Shown here: one piece after another, positions 8,401 through 16,847 of the stretch | How positions within the stretch are numbered: the stretch's first letter is position 1 | How the letters are laid out: every line of letters begins with the position of its first letter | Assembly: GCF_001518015.1 (NCBI RefSeq) | Contig: NZ_LPUY01000134.1 | Coordinates: forward strand, 33,007 to 97,006 | Source: Tritonibacter horizontis | GTDB lineage: Bacteria; Pseudomonadota; Alphaproteobacteria; Rhodobacterales; Rhodobacteraceae | DNA length: 64,000 nucleotides | Direction: 5' to 3' | Position numbers and translations under genes: made by a program | The notes under the pieces: generated by a model | Seen by the model: the letters and a program-made list of their open reading frames with translations, nothing else | Told to the model about the DNA's origin: nothing | Database searches by the model: none

Positions 8401-8865
8401 TACGAGGTCGCGCGGCTGTTGTTGTCGAGCCGTGAGAAGGCCGAAGCCGAATTTGACGGCGATCTGAAGATCTCTTTCAACCTCGCGCCGCCGCTGCTGG
8501 GAGGGACGGACGCCAATGGGCGCCCGAAAAAGCGCAAATTCGGTCCCGGCACCGAGCGACTGTTCCGTCTGCTGGCGAAACTGAAACCCCTGCGCGGCAC
8601 GCCTCTGGATGTCTTTGGCTATACCGCAGAGCGCAAGATGGAGCGCGCGCTGATCAAGCAATACGAGGCGGATATGAAAACCTGGCTGCCCAGGGTGGAT
8701 ACCGCCCACAAGGAGGCTCTGGTCGCGCTGGCGGAACTGCCGCTGCAGATCCGCGGCTTTGGTCCGGTCAAGATGAAGAGCGAACAAGAGGCTGCAAAGC
8801 GGCGCGAGGCGCTCTTGTCAGCCTTGACCCAGGGCAAACCGCCACTGGAGGTCGCCGCCGAATAG
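5446..8865 (+). CDS. Indolepyruvate ferredoxin oxidoreductase, fused alpha/beta subunits
   Basis: This cytoplasmic enzyme of 1139 residues oxidatively decarboxylates aryl-pyruvates from aromatic amino acids to acyl-CoA, passing electrons to ferredoxin. The N-terminal pyrimidine-binding region is followed by a CSGCPHN segment (about 432), then the thiamine-diphosphate motif GDGTYNHSG (about 498) paired with NDAVAMTGGQ. Ferredoxin-type cysteines CEGCGDCGVQSNC (about 634-646) and CNKDFSCVNGFC come next. A gamma-type domain begins VVITGVGGTGV (about 717). It is the fused IorA-IorB form common in proteobacteria. The ATG at 5446 follows GAGGAGG (5434-5440) and is chosen over the TTG at 5404. It is divergent from the LysR gene. 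Confidence 0.93.
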   Translation: MSTQKISLNDRYDLEKSPVLLNGTQALVRLMLMQKARDVAAGLNTAGLVTGYRGSPLGAVDMQMKRAEKQLLQSDVKFQYGLNEDLAVTALWGAQQAEIRGEGKYDGVFGLWYGKGPGVDRSGDALRHANMAGSSKHGGVLVAMGDDHTGESSTVLHQSEWSLLDCYLPIVSPAGVQEILDYGVYGYALSRFSGLWVGLKTMKDTIEVTSVVDGNPNRMQLQTPEFNMPADGLNIRLDDDRFRQEDRIIDYRRFAAEAFSHANKMDKRVWGKPGAKIGFVAAGKNWLDLVHALSLLNIDENMAERLGITTYKVGQTWPMDMKGFHDWAEGLDLIVVVEEKRKLIEIQIKEAIFDDRRGRRVYGWYKGGAGGIHRDELFPTKYALDPIMIAEKLGNILLEEGRDAEAIRAGLAALDDARRADNAEEIAARLPYFCSGCPHNSSTKLPDGSRAYAGIGCHFMVQWMDRETVGFTHMGGEGANWIGEAPFSKRTHVFQNLGDGTYNHSGVMAIRAALAEGTNITYKILFNDAVAMTGGQQAEGGLTAHQIAHELTAMGVKSIAVVYDEKEDVDARNFPSGMRMHERAELMTVQREFEKREGVSAIIYIQTCAAEKRRRRKKGLFPDPDQRVLINSDVCEGCGDCGVQSNCVSIVPKETELGRKRAIDQSSCNKDFSCVNGFCPSFLTVEGAKIKKSATASVDLPDLPEPDLPVIKGTHNVVITGVGGTGVVTIGAVLAQAAQIDGKGAGMMEMAGLAQKGGAVHIHCRIAEAPEDISAIRVATGEADALIGGDLVVSAGAKTLGLTATGRTGAVVNSHEIITGEFTRNTDFAIPSDRLQVALQARLRERVDLFDASELARVLMGDSIFSNMMVFGAAWQRGLIPVSFAALKQAIELNGAAVDKNLRAFDIGRWAVLYPEQAAEVLAPSVVTLPQTLEDKIAYRRAQLVDYQGERLAKRYTAMLDQITDPEVKEAVAKGYHKLLSYKDEYEVARLLLSSREKAEAEFDGDLKISFNLAPPLLGGTDANGRPKKRKFGPGTERLFRLLAKLKPLRGTPLDVFGYTAERKMERALIKQYEADMKTWLPRVDTAHKEALVALAELPLQIRGFGPVKMKSEQEAAKRREALLSALTQGKPPLEVAAE

Positions 8866-8914
8866 TGGCGGCTTGGTCACTGTCATCTTCTGTTGAGGCC
8901 ATCAATGTGTTATC

Positions 8915-8943
8915 AAGGCTGGGCAAATATACTGTCCAGCCTT
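8915..8943 (+). terminator. Hairpin after the indolepyruvate oxidoreductase gene
   Basis: AAGGCTGG (8915-8922) and CCAGCCTT (8936-8943) form a perfect 8-bp stem with a 13-nt AT-rich loop, 50 nt past the stop codon. No T run follows, so termination is only suspected. Confidence 0.4.
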
Positions 8944-9005
8944 AGGGGGTCGTGCATCTGGAACACGGGTGCCAGATCTGCGGTCTGAATGGAGTTTCCC
9001 ACGAC

Positions 9006-9884
9006 ATGATTGAGCGTCACCACATCGCTCGCGATATTTCCTATTCCCATTCCGCAGAAACGCGGCCTGGGCGGATCATGATCCGGCTGATGGAAAACAC
9101 CACTGGTCGGTTGCGGTTGATCAAACGTGCCAAAGGCTACGACAGCGAAGTTGCCTCTGGCCGCAACTTCTGGGATGTGATTGTCGAACGCTACGGGCTG
9201 ACCCTCGATGTGGTTGGCGGCAGCCTGGACAATATTCCGCGCGACAAACCCGTGATCCTGATCGCCAACCATCCCTATGGCATTCTCGACGGGTTGATGA
9301 TGGGGCATATCCTGTCCCGGACCCGTGGCGATTTCCGCATTCTGGCGCATCAGGTGTTTCGCAAGGCCGAGGATCTGAACAAGGTGATCCTGCCGATCTC
9401 CTTTGAACAATCCAAAGAAGCGATCAAAACCAACCTGAACACCCGCAAGGATGCGCTGGACTACCTGTCGCAGGGCGGCGCAATCGGCATCTTTCCCGGC
9501 GGCACCGTGTCCACTGCGGCGAAACCCTTTGACCATCCGATGGATCCGGGCTGGCGCGGGTTTACCGCGCGCATGGTGGCCAAATCCGACGCGGTGGTTG
9601 TGCCGGTCTATTTCGATGGCCACACGTCGCGCTTGTTCCAGATCGCCTCGCATCTGCATTGCACCTTGCGGATGGGGTTGTTGATCAAGGAGTTCCGCAA
9701 GCGGGTGGATACGCCGGTCAAGGTCGTCGTCGGCGCGCCAATCGGGCGCGATGTGCTGGACCCCTTGTCCCGGGATTCCAAAGCAATGATGGATTTTCTG
9801 CGCAAAGCGACGTATGAGCTGTCTCCAACCCCGCTCAAATCCTATGACTACGGGTTCGAGTTCGAAGAAAAACACCGGGCCTGA
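9006..9884 (+). CDS. 1-acyl-sn-glycerol-3-phosphate acyltransferase family (PlsC-like)
   Basis: This lysophospholipid acyltransferase-like protein of about 292 residues has the catalytic HX4D motif in NHPYGILDG (His near residue 88) and the acceptor-binding FPGGTVST (about 162). A VVVPVYFDG strand follows. Such enzymes transfer acyl chains to lysophosphatidic acid or related lipids at the inner membrane. The subtype (PlsC, OlsA-like ornithine-lipid acyltransferase or other) cannot be told from sequence alone. The start is uncertain. I chose the ATG at 9006 with GGAG upstream; the GTG at 8952 would add 18 residues, but its Shine-Dalgarno-like AGGGGG is too close. The gene is followed after 27 nt by murI. 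Confidence 0.85.
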   Translation: MIERHHIARDISYSHSAETRPGRIMIRLMENTTGRLRLIKRAKGYDSEVASGRNFWDVIVERYGLTLDVVGGSLDNIPRDKPVILIANHPYGILDGLMMGHILSRTRGDFRILAHQVFRKAEDLNKVILPISFEQSKEAIKTNLNTRKDALDYLSQGGAIGIFPGGTVSTAAKPFDHPMDPGWRGFTARMVAKSDAVVVPVYFDGHTSRLFQIASHLHCTLRMGLLIKEFRKRVDTPVKVVVGAPIGRDVLDPLSRDSKAMMDFLRKATYELSPTPLKSYDYGFEFEEKHRA

Positions 9885-9911
9885 ACGGCTCTCGCACGAA
9901 GGCAGTGTGGC

Positions 9912-10721
9912 ATGGCAGTTGGCATTTTTGATTCCGGCCTCGGCGGGCTGACGGTTCTGGATGCGGTGCAAAAGCGCCTGCCAGAGGTGGATTTCCTGTA
10001 TTACGGTGACAACAGCCACGCCCCTTACGGTGTGCGCGACGCCGAGGACATCTTTCAGCTGACCCAGGCTGCAGTGCACAATATGTGGGACCGCGGCTGC
10101 GATCTGGTGATCCTGGCCTGCAACACGGCCTCTGCGGCGGCGCTGCGCCGGATGCAGGAGGCGGGCGTGCCACAGGGCAAACGGGTGCTTGGGGTGTTCG
10201 TCCCGTTGATCGAGGCGCTGACCGAACGCGAGTGGGGCGACAATTCGCCGCCTCGCGAAGTGGCCGTGAAACATGTGGCGCTTTTTGCCACCCCGGCCAC
10301 GGTCGCCAGCCGCGCCTTTCAGCGGGAACTGGCGTTCCGTGCCATTGGCGTCGATGTCGAGGCGCAGGCCTGCGGCGGCGTGGTCGATGCCATAGAAGAC
10401 GGCGACATGATCCTGGCCGAAGCGCTGGTCAAAAGCCACGTCGATGCCTTGCTGCGCAAGATGCCCAAACCGGAGGCGGCCATCCTCGGCTGTACCCATT
10501 ACCCGCTGATGGAGCCGGTGTTTCAGGCCGCTCTCGGCGCTGATGTGCAGGTCTTCAGCCAGGGACGACTGGTTGCCGACAGCCTGGCGCATTACCTTGA
10601 CCGGCGGCCACAGATGTTGGGAACCGGGGCAGGTGGCTATGTCACCACCGGCAATCCGGCCCGCGTCAGCAGCCGCGCGACGCAGTTTCTCCGACGAGAA
10701 ATCACTTTTGATGCGGCGTGA
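9912..10721 (+). CDS. murI: Glutamate racemase
   Basis: MurI (269 residues) interconverts L- and D-glutamate without a cofactor, supplying D-Glu for peptidoglycan. Visible family motifs are [10 protein letters not shown] near the N-terminus, [11 protein letters not shown], the first catalytic Cys in [10 protein letters not shown] (near 70) and the second in GCTHYPLM (near 193). Length is normal. It probably shares a transcript with the upstream acyltransferase gene (27-nt gap). The start is the ATG at 9912, at the position where family homology begins. Confidence 0.96.
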   Translation: MAVGIFDSGLGGLTVLDAVQKRLPEVDFLYYGDNSHAPYGVRDAEDIFQLTQAAVHNMWDRGCDLVILACNTASAAALRRMQEAGVPQGKRVLGVFVPLIEALTEREWGDNSPPREVAVKHVALFATPATVASRAFQRELAFRAIGVDVEAQACGGVVDAIEDGDMILAEALVKSHVDALLRKMPKPEAAILGCTHYPLMEPVFQAALGADVQVFSQGRLVADSLAHYLDRRPQMLGTGAGGYVTTGNPARVSSRATQFLRREITFDAA

Positions 10722-10754
10722 GGTCTCCTAACCTGACGCCCGACCCCAGTTTCT

Positions 10755-10772
10755 TCGCTGCGGCCGCAGCGA
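10755..10772. repeat. 18-bp perfect palindrome upstream of argC
   Basis: TCGCTGCGGCCGCAGCGA is a perfect palindrome with no loop, 35 nt before the argC start. A protein-binding site or a cruciform/hairpin remnant is possible. No T tract is present. Confidence 0.5.
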
Positions 10773-10806
10773 CCCCTTTCACTCGTGAAGTTTTCGAGGT
10801 TTAGAC

Positions 10807-11835
10807 ATGGCCCATAACGTGGCAATTCTTGGCGCGTCCGGTTACACCGGCGCCGAACTGATCCGGCTGATCTCTCAGCATCCGAATATCGAAATCACCG
10901 CGCTTGGGGCAGAGCGTAAGGCCGGCATGCAGATGGCAGATGTGTTCCCGCACCTGCGTCACCTGTCGCTGCCAACCCTTTGTACAATCGATGAAATTGA
11001 TTTCTCTCAGATCGACCTGTGCTTTTGCGCGCTGCCGCATAAAACCAGCCAGCAGGTGATCGCGAACCTGCCCTCGGATCTGAAGATCGTCGATCTGTCG
11101 GCGGATTTCCGGCTGCGCGATCCTGCTGAATATGAAAAATGGTATGGCAATGCCCATGCCGCTTTGGCGCAGCAGGGCGAGGCCGTTTATGGCCTGACCG
11201 AATTTTATCGCTCCGAGATCACCTCGGCCCGTCTGGTGGCCGGCACTGGCTGCAATGCGGCGACCGGGCAATTTGCCCTGCGGCCGCTGATTTCGGCCGG
11301 GGTGATTGATCTGGACGAGATCATTCTCGACATGAAATGCGCGGTCTCCGGCGCCGGGCGGGCGCTCAAGGAAAACCTGCTGCACGCCGAATTGTCCGAA
11401 GGCTACAACGCCTATGCGCTTGGCAGCACCCATCGCCACTTGGGCGAATTCGATCAGGAGTTTTCCCTGATCGCGGGGCGCCCGGTCAAGGTGCAGTTCA
11501 CACCGCATCTGTTGCCGGTCAACCGGGGCATTCTGGCGACCACCTATGTCAAAGGGGACGCGGTAGATATCCACGCCACCTTCGCGGCCGCCTACAGAGA
11601 GGAACCCTTCATCGAGGTGCTGCCCTTCGGCACTGCGCCCTCGACCCATGATGTGCGCGGCTCCAACTTTGTGCATATCGGTGTCGCCGCTGACCGCGTC
11701 GCCGGGCGCGCCACCGTGTTCGCGGCGTTGGACAACCTGACAAAAGGTAGCAGCGGTCAGGCCTTGCAGAATGCGAACCTGATGTTAGGTGAGGACGAAA
11801 CTGCGGGGCTGATGATGGCGCCGCTGTTCCCCTGA
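10807..11835 (+). CDS. argC: N-acetyl-gamma-glutamyl-phosphate reductase
   Basis: ArgC (342 residues) carries out the NADPH-dependent third step of arginine biosynthesis. The N-terminal Rossmann motif is [15 protein letters not shown]. The catalytic cysteine lies in GTGCNAATG (near residue 148). The later HRHLGEF and [10 protein letters not shown] segments are typical of the long ArgC form. The ATG at 10807 follows an AGGTTTAG stretch. It ends 17 nt before ccmE, so the two are probably co-transcribed. Confidence 0.96.
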   Translation: MAHNVAILGASGYTGAELIRLISQHPNIEITALGAERKAGMQMADVFPHLRHLSLPTLCTIDEIDFSQIDLCFCALPHKTSQQVIANLPSDLKIVDLSADFRLRDPAEYEKWYGNAHAALAQQGEAVYGLTEFYRSEITSARLVAGTGCNAATGQFALRPLISAGVIDLDEIILDMKCAVSGAGRALKENLLHAELSEGYNAYALGSTHRHLGEFDQEFSLIAGRPVKVQFTPHLLPVNRGILATTYVKGDAVDIHATFAAAYREEPFIEVLPFGTAPSTHDVRGSNFVHIGVAADRVAGRATVFAALDNLTKGSSGQALQNANLMLGEDETAGLMMAPLFP

Positions 11836-11851
11836 CCCGGCGGAGGCCCCG

Positions 11852-12295
11852 ATGAAGTCCCTGAAGAAACAGCGGCGGATCCAGATCATTGCCCTGACCG
11901 CTGTGGCGCTTGTGGGTGCCACGGCGCTGATTGGCTACGCGATGCGGGACGGGATCAACTATTTCCGCTCCCCCTCGCAAGTGATGGCAGAGCCGCCGCA
12001 GGCGCAGGAGGTCTTTCGGTTGGGCGGTCTTGTCGAAGAAGGCTCGCTCAAACGTGGACAGGGCGAGGTGGTCATGTTCTCCGTCACCGATGGCGGCGCC
12101 AGCGTGCCGGTGACATTCAAAGGGGTCCTGCCGGATCTGTTTGAGGAAAACCAGGGCATGATCGGCACCGGAACATACATCAACGGTGTTTTTGAAGCCT
12201 CTGAAATCCTTGCCAAACATGACGAGACCTATATGCCCAAAGAGGTCACCGACGCGCTCAAGGAACAGGGCGTCTACCGCGACAGCGACAGCTGA
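11852..12295 (+). CDS. ccmE: Cytochrome c maturation heme chaperone CcmE
   Basis: CcmE (147 residues) is a periplasmic heme chaperone anchored by an N-terminal membrane helix (about 10-29). It binds heme covalently through His123 in the motif KHDETYMP, with Tyr127 as the usual axial ligand, and passes it to CcmF/CcmH for attachment to apocytochrome c. The OB-fold segments (RLGGLVEEGSL, VTFKGVLPDLFEENQGMI) are intact. It starts 17 nt after argC. Between it and ccmF lie two phage-type lysis genes, an unusual insertion into a ccm cluster. Confidence 0.96.
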   Translation: MKSLKKQRRIQIIALTAVALVGATALIGYAMRDGINYFRSPSQVMAEPPQAQEVFRLGGLVEEGSLKRGQGEVVMFSVTDGGASVPVTFKGVLPDLFEENQGMIGTGTYINGVFEASEILAKHDETYMPKEVTDALKEQGVYRDSDS

Positions 12296-12388
12296 TCCGC
12301 GCCCGTTGCGCCCCCGCCGCACGCTCTGGGCAGAAGATGTCAAATCCTGAGTGCTAGTCTCTCCGCAGCCCGAAGTGGAGGACCAAGC

Positions 12389-12997
12389 ATGGATGTTTCC
12401 CGAATTGCCAATGAAATCGTCACCCGTGAGGGGGGATTTGTCGACGACCCGGACGATCCGGGCGGGGCCACCAATCATGGCGTGACCATCCACACCCTGC
12501 GCCGCCTCGGGCTGGATCTGACCGGCGATGGCGCAGTCACCTCGTCGGATGTGCGCGCCCTTGATCGGGACACGGCGGTGGAGATCTTCCTGAAGGAGTA
12601 TTTTCACAAACCCGGCCTCCCGCTGTTGCCGGAACCGCTGCAGGCCAGCGTCTTTGACATGTACGTCAACGCCGGCTCCAACGCGGTGCGGATCCTGCAA
12701 GGGTTGCTGAACCAGATGGGGCATGATCTCAGACGGGACGGGGTGCTTGGCCCGCTGACCGCCCGTGCCGCCCATGCGGCGGCGGCCGTGGATATGGCGG
12801 CCTTCGTCGATGCCTATGGGATCGCGCGCCGCAACTACTATTTCGATTTGGCGGACCGCCGTCCGGCCAGCCGTAAATTCGCCCGCACCCGCGCCGGCAC
12901 CAAAGGGGGCTGGATCAAACGGGCCGAGGATTTCATTTCCGCGGGCTATCACCTGTCCGACGCGGCATTTGCCGCCCGGACTGCGGCCTGGGGGTAG
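12389..12997 (+). CDS. GH108 endolysin (N-acetylmuramidase), gene-transfer-agent lysis type
   Basis: This 202-residue muramidase opens with the GH108 signature: catalytic Glu14 in REGGF, then DPDDPGGATNHGVT (20-33). A C-terminal peptidoglycan-binding segment follows (FDMYVNAGSNAVRILQGLLNQMG, then DGVLGPLTARA). LDLTGDGAVTSSD in the middle resembles a calcium loop. There is no signal peptide, so export depends on a holin, encoded 4 nt downstream. An endolysin/holin pair of this kind releases gene transfer agents in Rhodobacter capsulatus, and similar pairs sit apart from the GTA structural cluster. Assignment to GTA rather than a prophage remnant is inference. A GTGGAGGACC ribosome site precedes the ATG. 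Confidence 0.88.
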   Translation: MDVSRIANEIVTREGGFVDDPDDPGGATNHGVTIHTLRRLGLDLTGDGAVTSSDVRALDRDTAVEIFLKEYFHKPGLPLLPEPLQASVFDMYVNAGSNAVRILQGLLNQMGHDLRRDGVLGPLTARAAHAAAAVDMAAFVDAYGIARRNYYFDLADRRPASRKFARTRAGTKGGWIKRAEDFISAGYHLSDAAFAARTAAWG

Positions 12998-13001
12998 GGA
13001 C

Positions 13002-13565
13002 ATGAGCGTGTTTTCCGGCCTTTGGGCCATGCTTTTTGGCGATCGCCGGAACGTGATCCGGGAAACGGCCGAGATTTTTCGTGAGAACAGCGAACAATCG
13101 GCCGTGCGGGCGCATGATCTTCAGTCGGCGGCATTGGCGCAGTTCGCGACCGAATTTGCCGTTGCAAATCGCGGCGGATTTGATCGTTTCATGGATGGCC
13201 TGAACCGGCTGCCGCGCCCGATGCTGGCGCTTGGCACCCTGGGGTTGATGATGGCGGCAATGGTCGATCCGCTCTGGTTCGCGGCCCGCATGCAGGGGAT
13301 CGCCCTGGTGCCAGAGCCGCTGTGGTGGCTGTTGGGGATTGTGGTGTCGTTTTACTTTGGCGCCCGCAGTCAGGCCAAGACCCAGGCCTTTCAGGAAGGG
13401 ATCGCCCGCAGTCTGGCCCGCGTGCCGCAGGTGGTCGCCAACCTCGACAGTCTGAACCAGGGTCAGGCGGCCACCACCGGGGATCCCGCGATAGAAACCG
13501 CCCGGCATCCGGCGGGCGAAAACCCGGCGCTGGCGGCCTGGCGACGTCGCGGTGCGGCCGCGTAA
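13002..13565 (+). CDS. Holin of the three-TM gene-transfer-agent release family
   Basis: This 187-residue protein has a hydrophilic N-terminal half (MSVFSGLWAMLFGDRRNVIRE) and a hydrophobic cluster of two to three spans (about 73-121: PMLALGTLGLMMAAMVDPLW, then EPLWWLLGIVVSFYFGARSQ). A charged tail follows. This matches the three-TM holin family linked to GTA release (Pfam PF11351 as recalled). Holins form the inner-membrane lesion that lets the endolysin reach the wall. The ATG at 13002 lies 4 nt after the endolysin stop, with GGTAGGGA overlapping that stop. The longer frame from 12765 is a shadow of the endolysin. Confidence 0.82.
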   Translation: MSVFSGLWAMLFGDRRNVIRETAEIFRENSEQSAVRAHDLQSAALAQFATEFAVANRGGFDRFMDGLNRLPRPMLALGTLGLMMAAMVDPLWFAARMQGIALVPEPLWWLLGIVVSFYFGARSQAKTQAFQEGIARSLARVPQVVANLDSLNQGQAATTGDPAIETARHPAGENPALAAWRRRGAAA

Positions 13566-13637
13566 TGCGCGCCTGCGACCGCGCGACGCGGGGAAATGTG
13601 ATTGGCGCTGACAGGCGCTGCGGATATAGGAAGACTT

Positions 13638-15602
13638 ATGATTACAGAGCTCGGTCACTTCGCCCTCATCCTCGCCTTCATGATCGCCATCGTCCAGATG
13701 GTGATCCCCATGATCGGGGCCCAGAAACGCTGGTCCGGCTGGATGGCGGTCGCAGAGCCTGCCGCTCAGGCGCAGTTCCTGTTCACCGCCTTTGCGTTTG
13801 GCGCGCTGATGTGGGCCTTTGTGACTTCGGATTTCTCGGTGCGGCTGGTGACGCTGAACAGCCATTCGGCCAAGCCGATGCTCTATAAAATCTCCGGCAC
13901 CTGGGGCAATCACGAGGGGTCCATGCTGTTGTGGGTGCTGATTGTCAGCCTGTTTGGCGCGGCGGCGTCGCTGGGGGGCGCGGGTCTGCCACCGACGCTA
14001 AAGGCGCGGGTGCTGGCGGTGCAGGCCGCGATTGGCGTTGCGTTTTTCGCCTTTATCCTGTTCACCTCCAACCCGTTTGTGCGGCTGATCAATCCGCCTT
14101 TTGACGGCCAGGATCTGAACCCGCTGCTGCAGGATCCGGGGTTGGCCTTTCACCCGCCATTCCTCTATCTGGGCTATGTCGGCCTTTCGATGGCATTTTC
14201 CTTTGCGGTCGCCGCCCTGATCGAAGGGCGGGTGGATGCAGCCTGGGGCCGCTGGGTGCGCCCCTGGACGCTGGCGGCCTGGATCTTCCTCACCATTGGC
14301 ATCGCGCTTGGCTCCTGGTGGGCCTATTACGAGCTGGGCTGGGGCGGGTTCTGGTTCTGGGACCCGGTGGAGAACGCGTCTTTTATGCCCTGGTTGCTGT
14401 CTGCGGCGCTGCTGCATTCGGCCATCGTTGTGGAAAAGCGCGAAAGCCTGAAAAGCTGGACCATCCTGCTGGCGATCCTAGCCTTTGGCTTCTCGCTGAT
14501 CGGCACGTTCATCGTGCGGTCCGGGCTTTTGACCTCGGTTCATGCCTTTGCCAACGACCCCGAACGCGGGGTGGTCATCCTGTTCATTTTGGCCCTGTTT
14601 ACCGGCGGCGCGCTGACGTTGTTTGCCTTGCGGGCACAGTCGATGGAGGCCAAGGGCGTGTTTTCCATGGTCAGCCGTGAAAGCGCCTTGGTCGCCAACA
14701 ATCTGTTCCTCGCGGTCAGCTGCTTTGTGGTCTTTGTCGGCACCCTCTGGCCGGTTGTCGCCGAGATGCTCTTTGACCGCAAACTCTCTGTGGGGGCGCC
14801 GTTTTTCAATGCGGCCTTCCCGCCCTTCATGGTGGCGCTGGGGATCATCATGCCCATCGGCGCCATGCTGCCATGGAAACGGGCCCGGATCGGGCGGACG
14901 CTCTGGTCGCTGCGCTACGCGGGTGGCCTTGCGCTGGCGCTGGCGGGGCTGGTCTGGTCCTTGCAGAGCGACAAGAGCCTGCTTGGCCCGATAGGTGTCT
15001 TGCTTGGGACCTGGATCGTTTTCGGGGCCGCGATGGACCTGTGGTCCCGGATCGGCCATGTGGGGCGACTTCATCGTCTGTGGCGGCTGCCGCGTGCGGA
15101 TTGGGGCAAATCGGTCGCCCATGCCGGGCTTGGCGTCACCTTGTTTGCCATTGCCGGGCTCACCGCCTGGGAGCAGGAAGACATTCGCATCGCGCAGATT
15201 GACGCGCCGTTCCAGGTCGGGGCCTATCAGCTGGTTCTGACCGGCGTCACCGAGGGGCGCGGGCCGAATTACTTCACCACCCAAGGCGTCGTCGAAGTGT
15301 TCCACGAGGGGCGCGCCGTCGCGACCCTGACCCCCGAAAAACGGATCTACCCGGTGGCGCAGATGCCCACCACCGAGGCCGCGATCGACTATCGGTTCAC
15401 CCGTGACCTCTATGTGGTGATCGGCGACGCGCAGGAGGGCGGCGGGTATACGGTCCGGACCTATATCAAACCCTTTGCCAACTGGATCTGGGGCGGCTGT
15501 CTGCTGATGGCCTTTGGCGGTTTGCTCAGCCTCACGGATCGCCGGTTCCGGGTGGCGGCGGGGGCGCGCAAAACACCGGTGACAGGGGTGCCTGCGGAAT
15601 GA
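13638..15602 (+). CDS. ccmF: Cytochrome c maturation protein CcmF (heme lyase component)
   Basis: CcmF (654 residues) is a polytopic inner-membrane protein that takes heme from CcmE and, with CcmH, ligates it to apocytochrome c in the periplasm. It has GTWGNHEGSMLLW (near 87), the WWD-type signature GGFWFWDPVENASFMPWL (near 235) and a series of about 14 hydrophobic spans ending near the C-terminus. The start is the ATG at 13638 behind AGGAAG. A TTG at 13602 would add 12 residues and lacks a ribosome site. The stop overlaps the ccmH start by 4 nt. Confidence 0.96.
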   Translation: MITELGHFALILAFMIAIVQMVIPMIGAQKRWSGWMAVAEPAAQAQFLFTAFAFGALMWAFVTSDFSVRLVTLNSHSAKPMLYKISGTWGNHEGSMLLWVLIVSLFGAAASLGGAGLPPTLKARVLAVQAAIGVAFFAFILFTSNPFVRLINPPFDGQDLNPLLQDPGLAFHPPFLYLGYVGLSMAFSFAVAALIEGRVDAAWGRWVRPWTLAAWIFLTIGIALGSWWAYYELGWGGFWFWDPVENASFMPWLLSAALLHSAIVVEKRESLKSWTILLAILAFGFSLIGTFIVRSGLLTSVHAFANDPERGVVILFILALFTGGALTLFALRAQSMEAKGVFSMVSRESALVANNLFLAVSCFVVFVGTLWPVVAEMLFDRKLSVGAPFFNAAFPPFMVALGIIMPIGAMLPWKRARIGRTLWSLRYAGGLALALAGLVWSLQSDKSLLGPIGVLLGTWIVFGAAMDLWSRIGHVGRLHRLWRLPRADWGKSVAHAGLGVTLFAIAGLTAWEQEDIRIAQIDAPFQVGAYQLVLTGVTEGRGPNYFTTQGVVEVFHEGRAVATLTPEKRIYPVAQMPTTEAAIDYRFTRDLYVVIGDAQEGGGYTVRTYIKPFANWIWGGCLLMAFGGLLSLTDRRFRVAAGARKTPVTGVPAE

Positions 15603-16069
15603 TCCGATTGCTAAAAACCGGAGTTGCGCTGCTGTTTCTGCTGGCCCTGCCGGTGGCCGTGGCCGCGGTCCAGCCGGACGAGGTGCTGCAGGATCCGGCG
15701 CTGGAGGCACGTGCCCGTGCGCTGTCCAAGGACCTGCGTTGCATGGTCTGCCGCAACGAGAGCATCGACGAGTCCAACGCCGATCTGGCCCGCGATCTGC
15801 GGCTGGTGCTGCGCGAACGTCTGCTGGCCGGGGACAGCGACGCAGCGGCGATGGCCTTTATGGTGGAACGCTACGGTGAATATGTGCTGTTACGGCCCAC
15901 AACCCGCGGCGCCAACTGGATTTTATGGGCCGCCGGCCCGCTGATGTTGCTGCTGGCGCTGGGGGTGGCGATCCGCTACCTGCGTCACCGCGCCGCCGAC
16001 ACGCCGCAAGACAACACAACCCTCAGCGCCGAGGAAACCGCGCGGTTGCAAGAGATCCTCAGAGACTAG
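15599..16069 (+). CDS. ccmH: Cytochrome c maturation protein CcmH
   Basis: CcmH/CycL (156 residues) keeps apocytochrome cysteines reduced in the periplasm. The signal/anchor segment (about 8-24) is followed by the redox motif LRCMVCRN (Cys48 and Cys51). A C-terminal membrane helix (WILWAAGPLMLLLALGVAI) and a short cytoplasmic tail end the protein. The ATGA overlap with ccmF (15599-15602) shows translational coupling. This is the short CcmH form; a CcmI partner and CcmG are not encoded nearby. Confidence 0.95.
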   Translation: MIRLLKTGVALLFLLALPVAVAAVQPDEVLQDPALEARARALSKDLRCMVCRNESIDESNADLARDLRLVLRERLLAGDSDAAAMAFMVERYGEYVLLRPTTRGANWILWAAGPLMLLLALGVAIRYLRHRAADTPQDNTTLSAEETARLQEILRD

Positions 16070-16255
16070 ATTGCGCCGTAGGGTCGGATTTGCTATCAAA
16101 GCCTTGGTCCGCAGTTCACCAAGGCTCCGCCATTTGCTAAACCTGCGATTTACGGACGACATCGGCGTTTCCAATTCTGGATGCCTATGGACAAGGGCGG
16201 ACCTCCGCGCGGGGGGATCTCTGCGACAGGCATCCTCTGAGCTTTGGAGGACAAG

Positions 16256-16795
16256 ATGTCCAAGGACGTAATTCGCCTGACCATCCCGGATGTGTCGGGT
16301 TTTGCCAAACAACTGCGCCGCGCGTTGAGTGTGGAGCGCAGGACAGACCCCAGTCATGTCGAGATGCTGAACATCGTTGCCCGGGCCGCCGGGTTTCGAA
16401 ACTTTCAGCACCTGAGCCGCCAGACCCCGCCGACACCGGTGATAGATGCCAGGCGCGTCGCGCGGGCGGCGCGCTGTTTTGATGCCCGTGGGCGATGGGA
16501 GGTCTGGCCGCACAAACGCAGCGTGCGGGCGCTTTGCCTGTGGGTGATCTGGGCGCGGTTGCCGGCCCGAGAAGGCTGGGATGAGCGGCAGATCAGTGCC
16601 ATTCTGGACGAGTTGACCGTCTTTCGTGACGCCGCCCAGATCCGCCGCAGCCTGGTCGAAATGAAGCTCCTGACGCGCAACCCCGATGGCTCTGATTACG
16701 CGCGCGTGGAGACACCGATGGATCCGGAAGGGGCGGCTTTGCTGCGGGATCTGAATGCGCGGCAAAAAACGCAAGCCCCGTCCGGGAAATCCTGA
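16256..16795 (+). CDS. DUF2087-type protein of unknown function
   Basis: This 179-residue protein has an N-terminal region resembling the glyoxalase-associated HVEMLNIVARAAGFRNFQHL helix pair. A central Arg/Trp-rich segment follows, then a DUF2087-like winged-helix part (WDERQISAILDELTVFRDAAQIRRSLVEMKLLTR in overlapping pieces). Members are often annotated as transcription-related, but no function is established. The start is the ATG at 16256 after TGGAGG; the TTG at 16244 lies inside that ribosome site. It stands alone, 186 nt after ccmH, and ends 72 nt before the paaG-like gene. Confidence 0.7.
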   Translation: MSKDVIRLTIPDVSGFAKQLRRALSVERRTDPSHVEMLNIVARAAGFRNFQHLSRQTPPTPVIDARRVARAARCFDARGRWEVWPHKRSVRALCLWVIWARLPAREGWDERQISAILDELTVFRDAAQIRRSLVEMKLLTRNPDGSDYARVETPMDPEGAALLRDLNARQKTQAPSGKS

Positions 16796-16847
16796 CGCGG
16801 CGTTTGTCTTTTCGTGGGCGAGTGCTTAGGTCAACATGCGGAGATCG

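Noticed and set aside
8913..10592. 559-codon minus-strand frame over the acyltransferase and murI
   Set aside because: Both plus-strand genes are clear and coupled; the minus frame is a shadow.
11609..13030. 473-codon minus-strand frame over argC, ccmE and the endolysin
   Set aside because: It spans three real plus-strand genes; there is no domain content.
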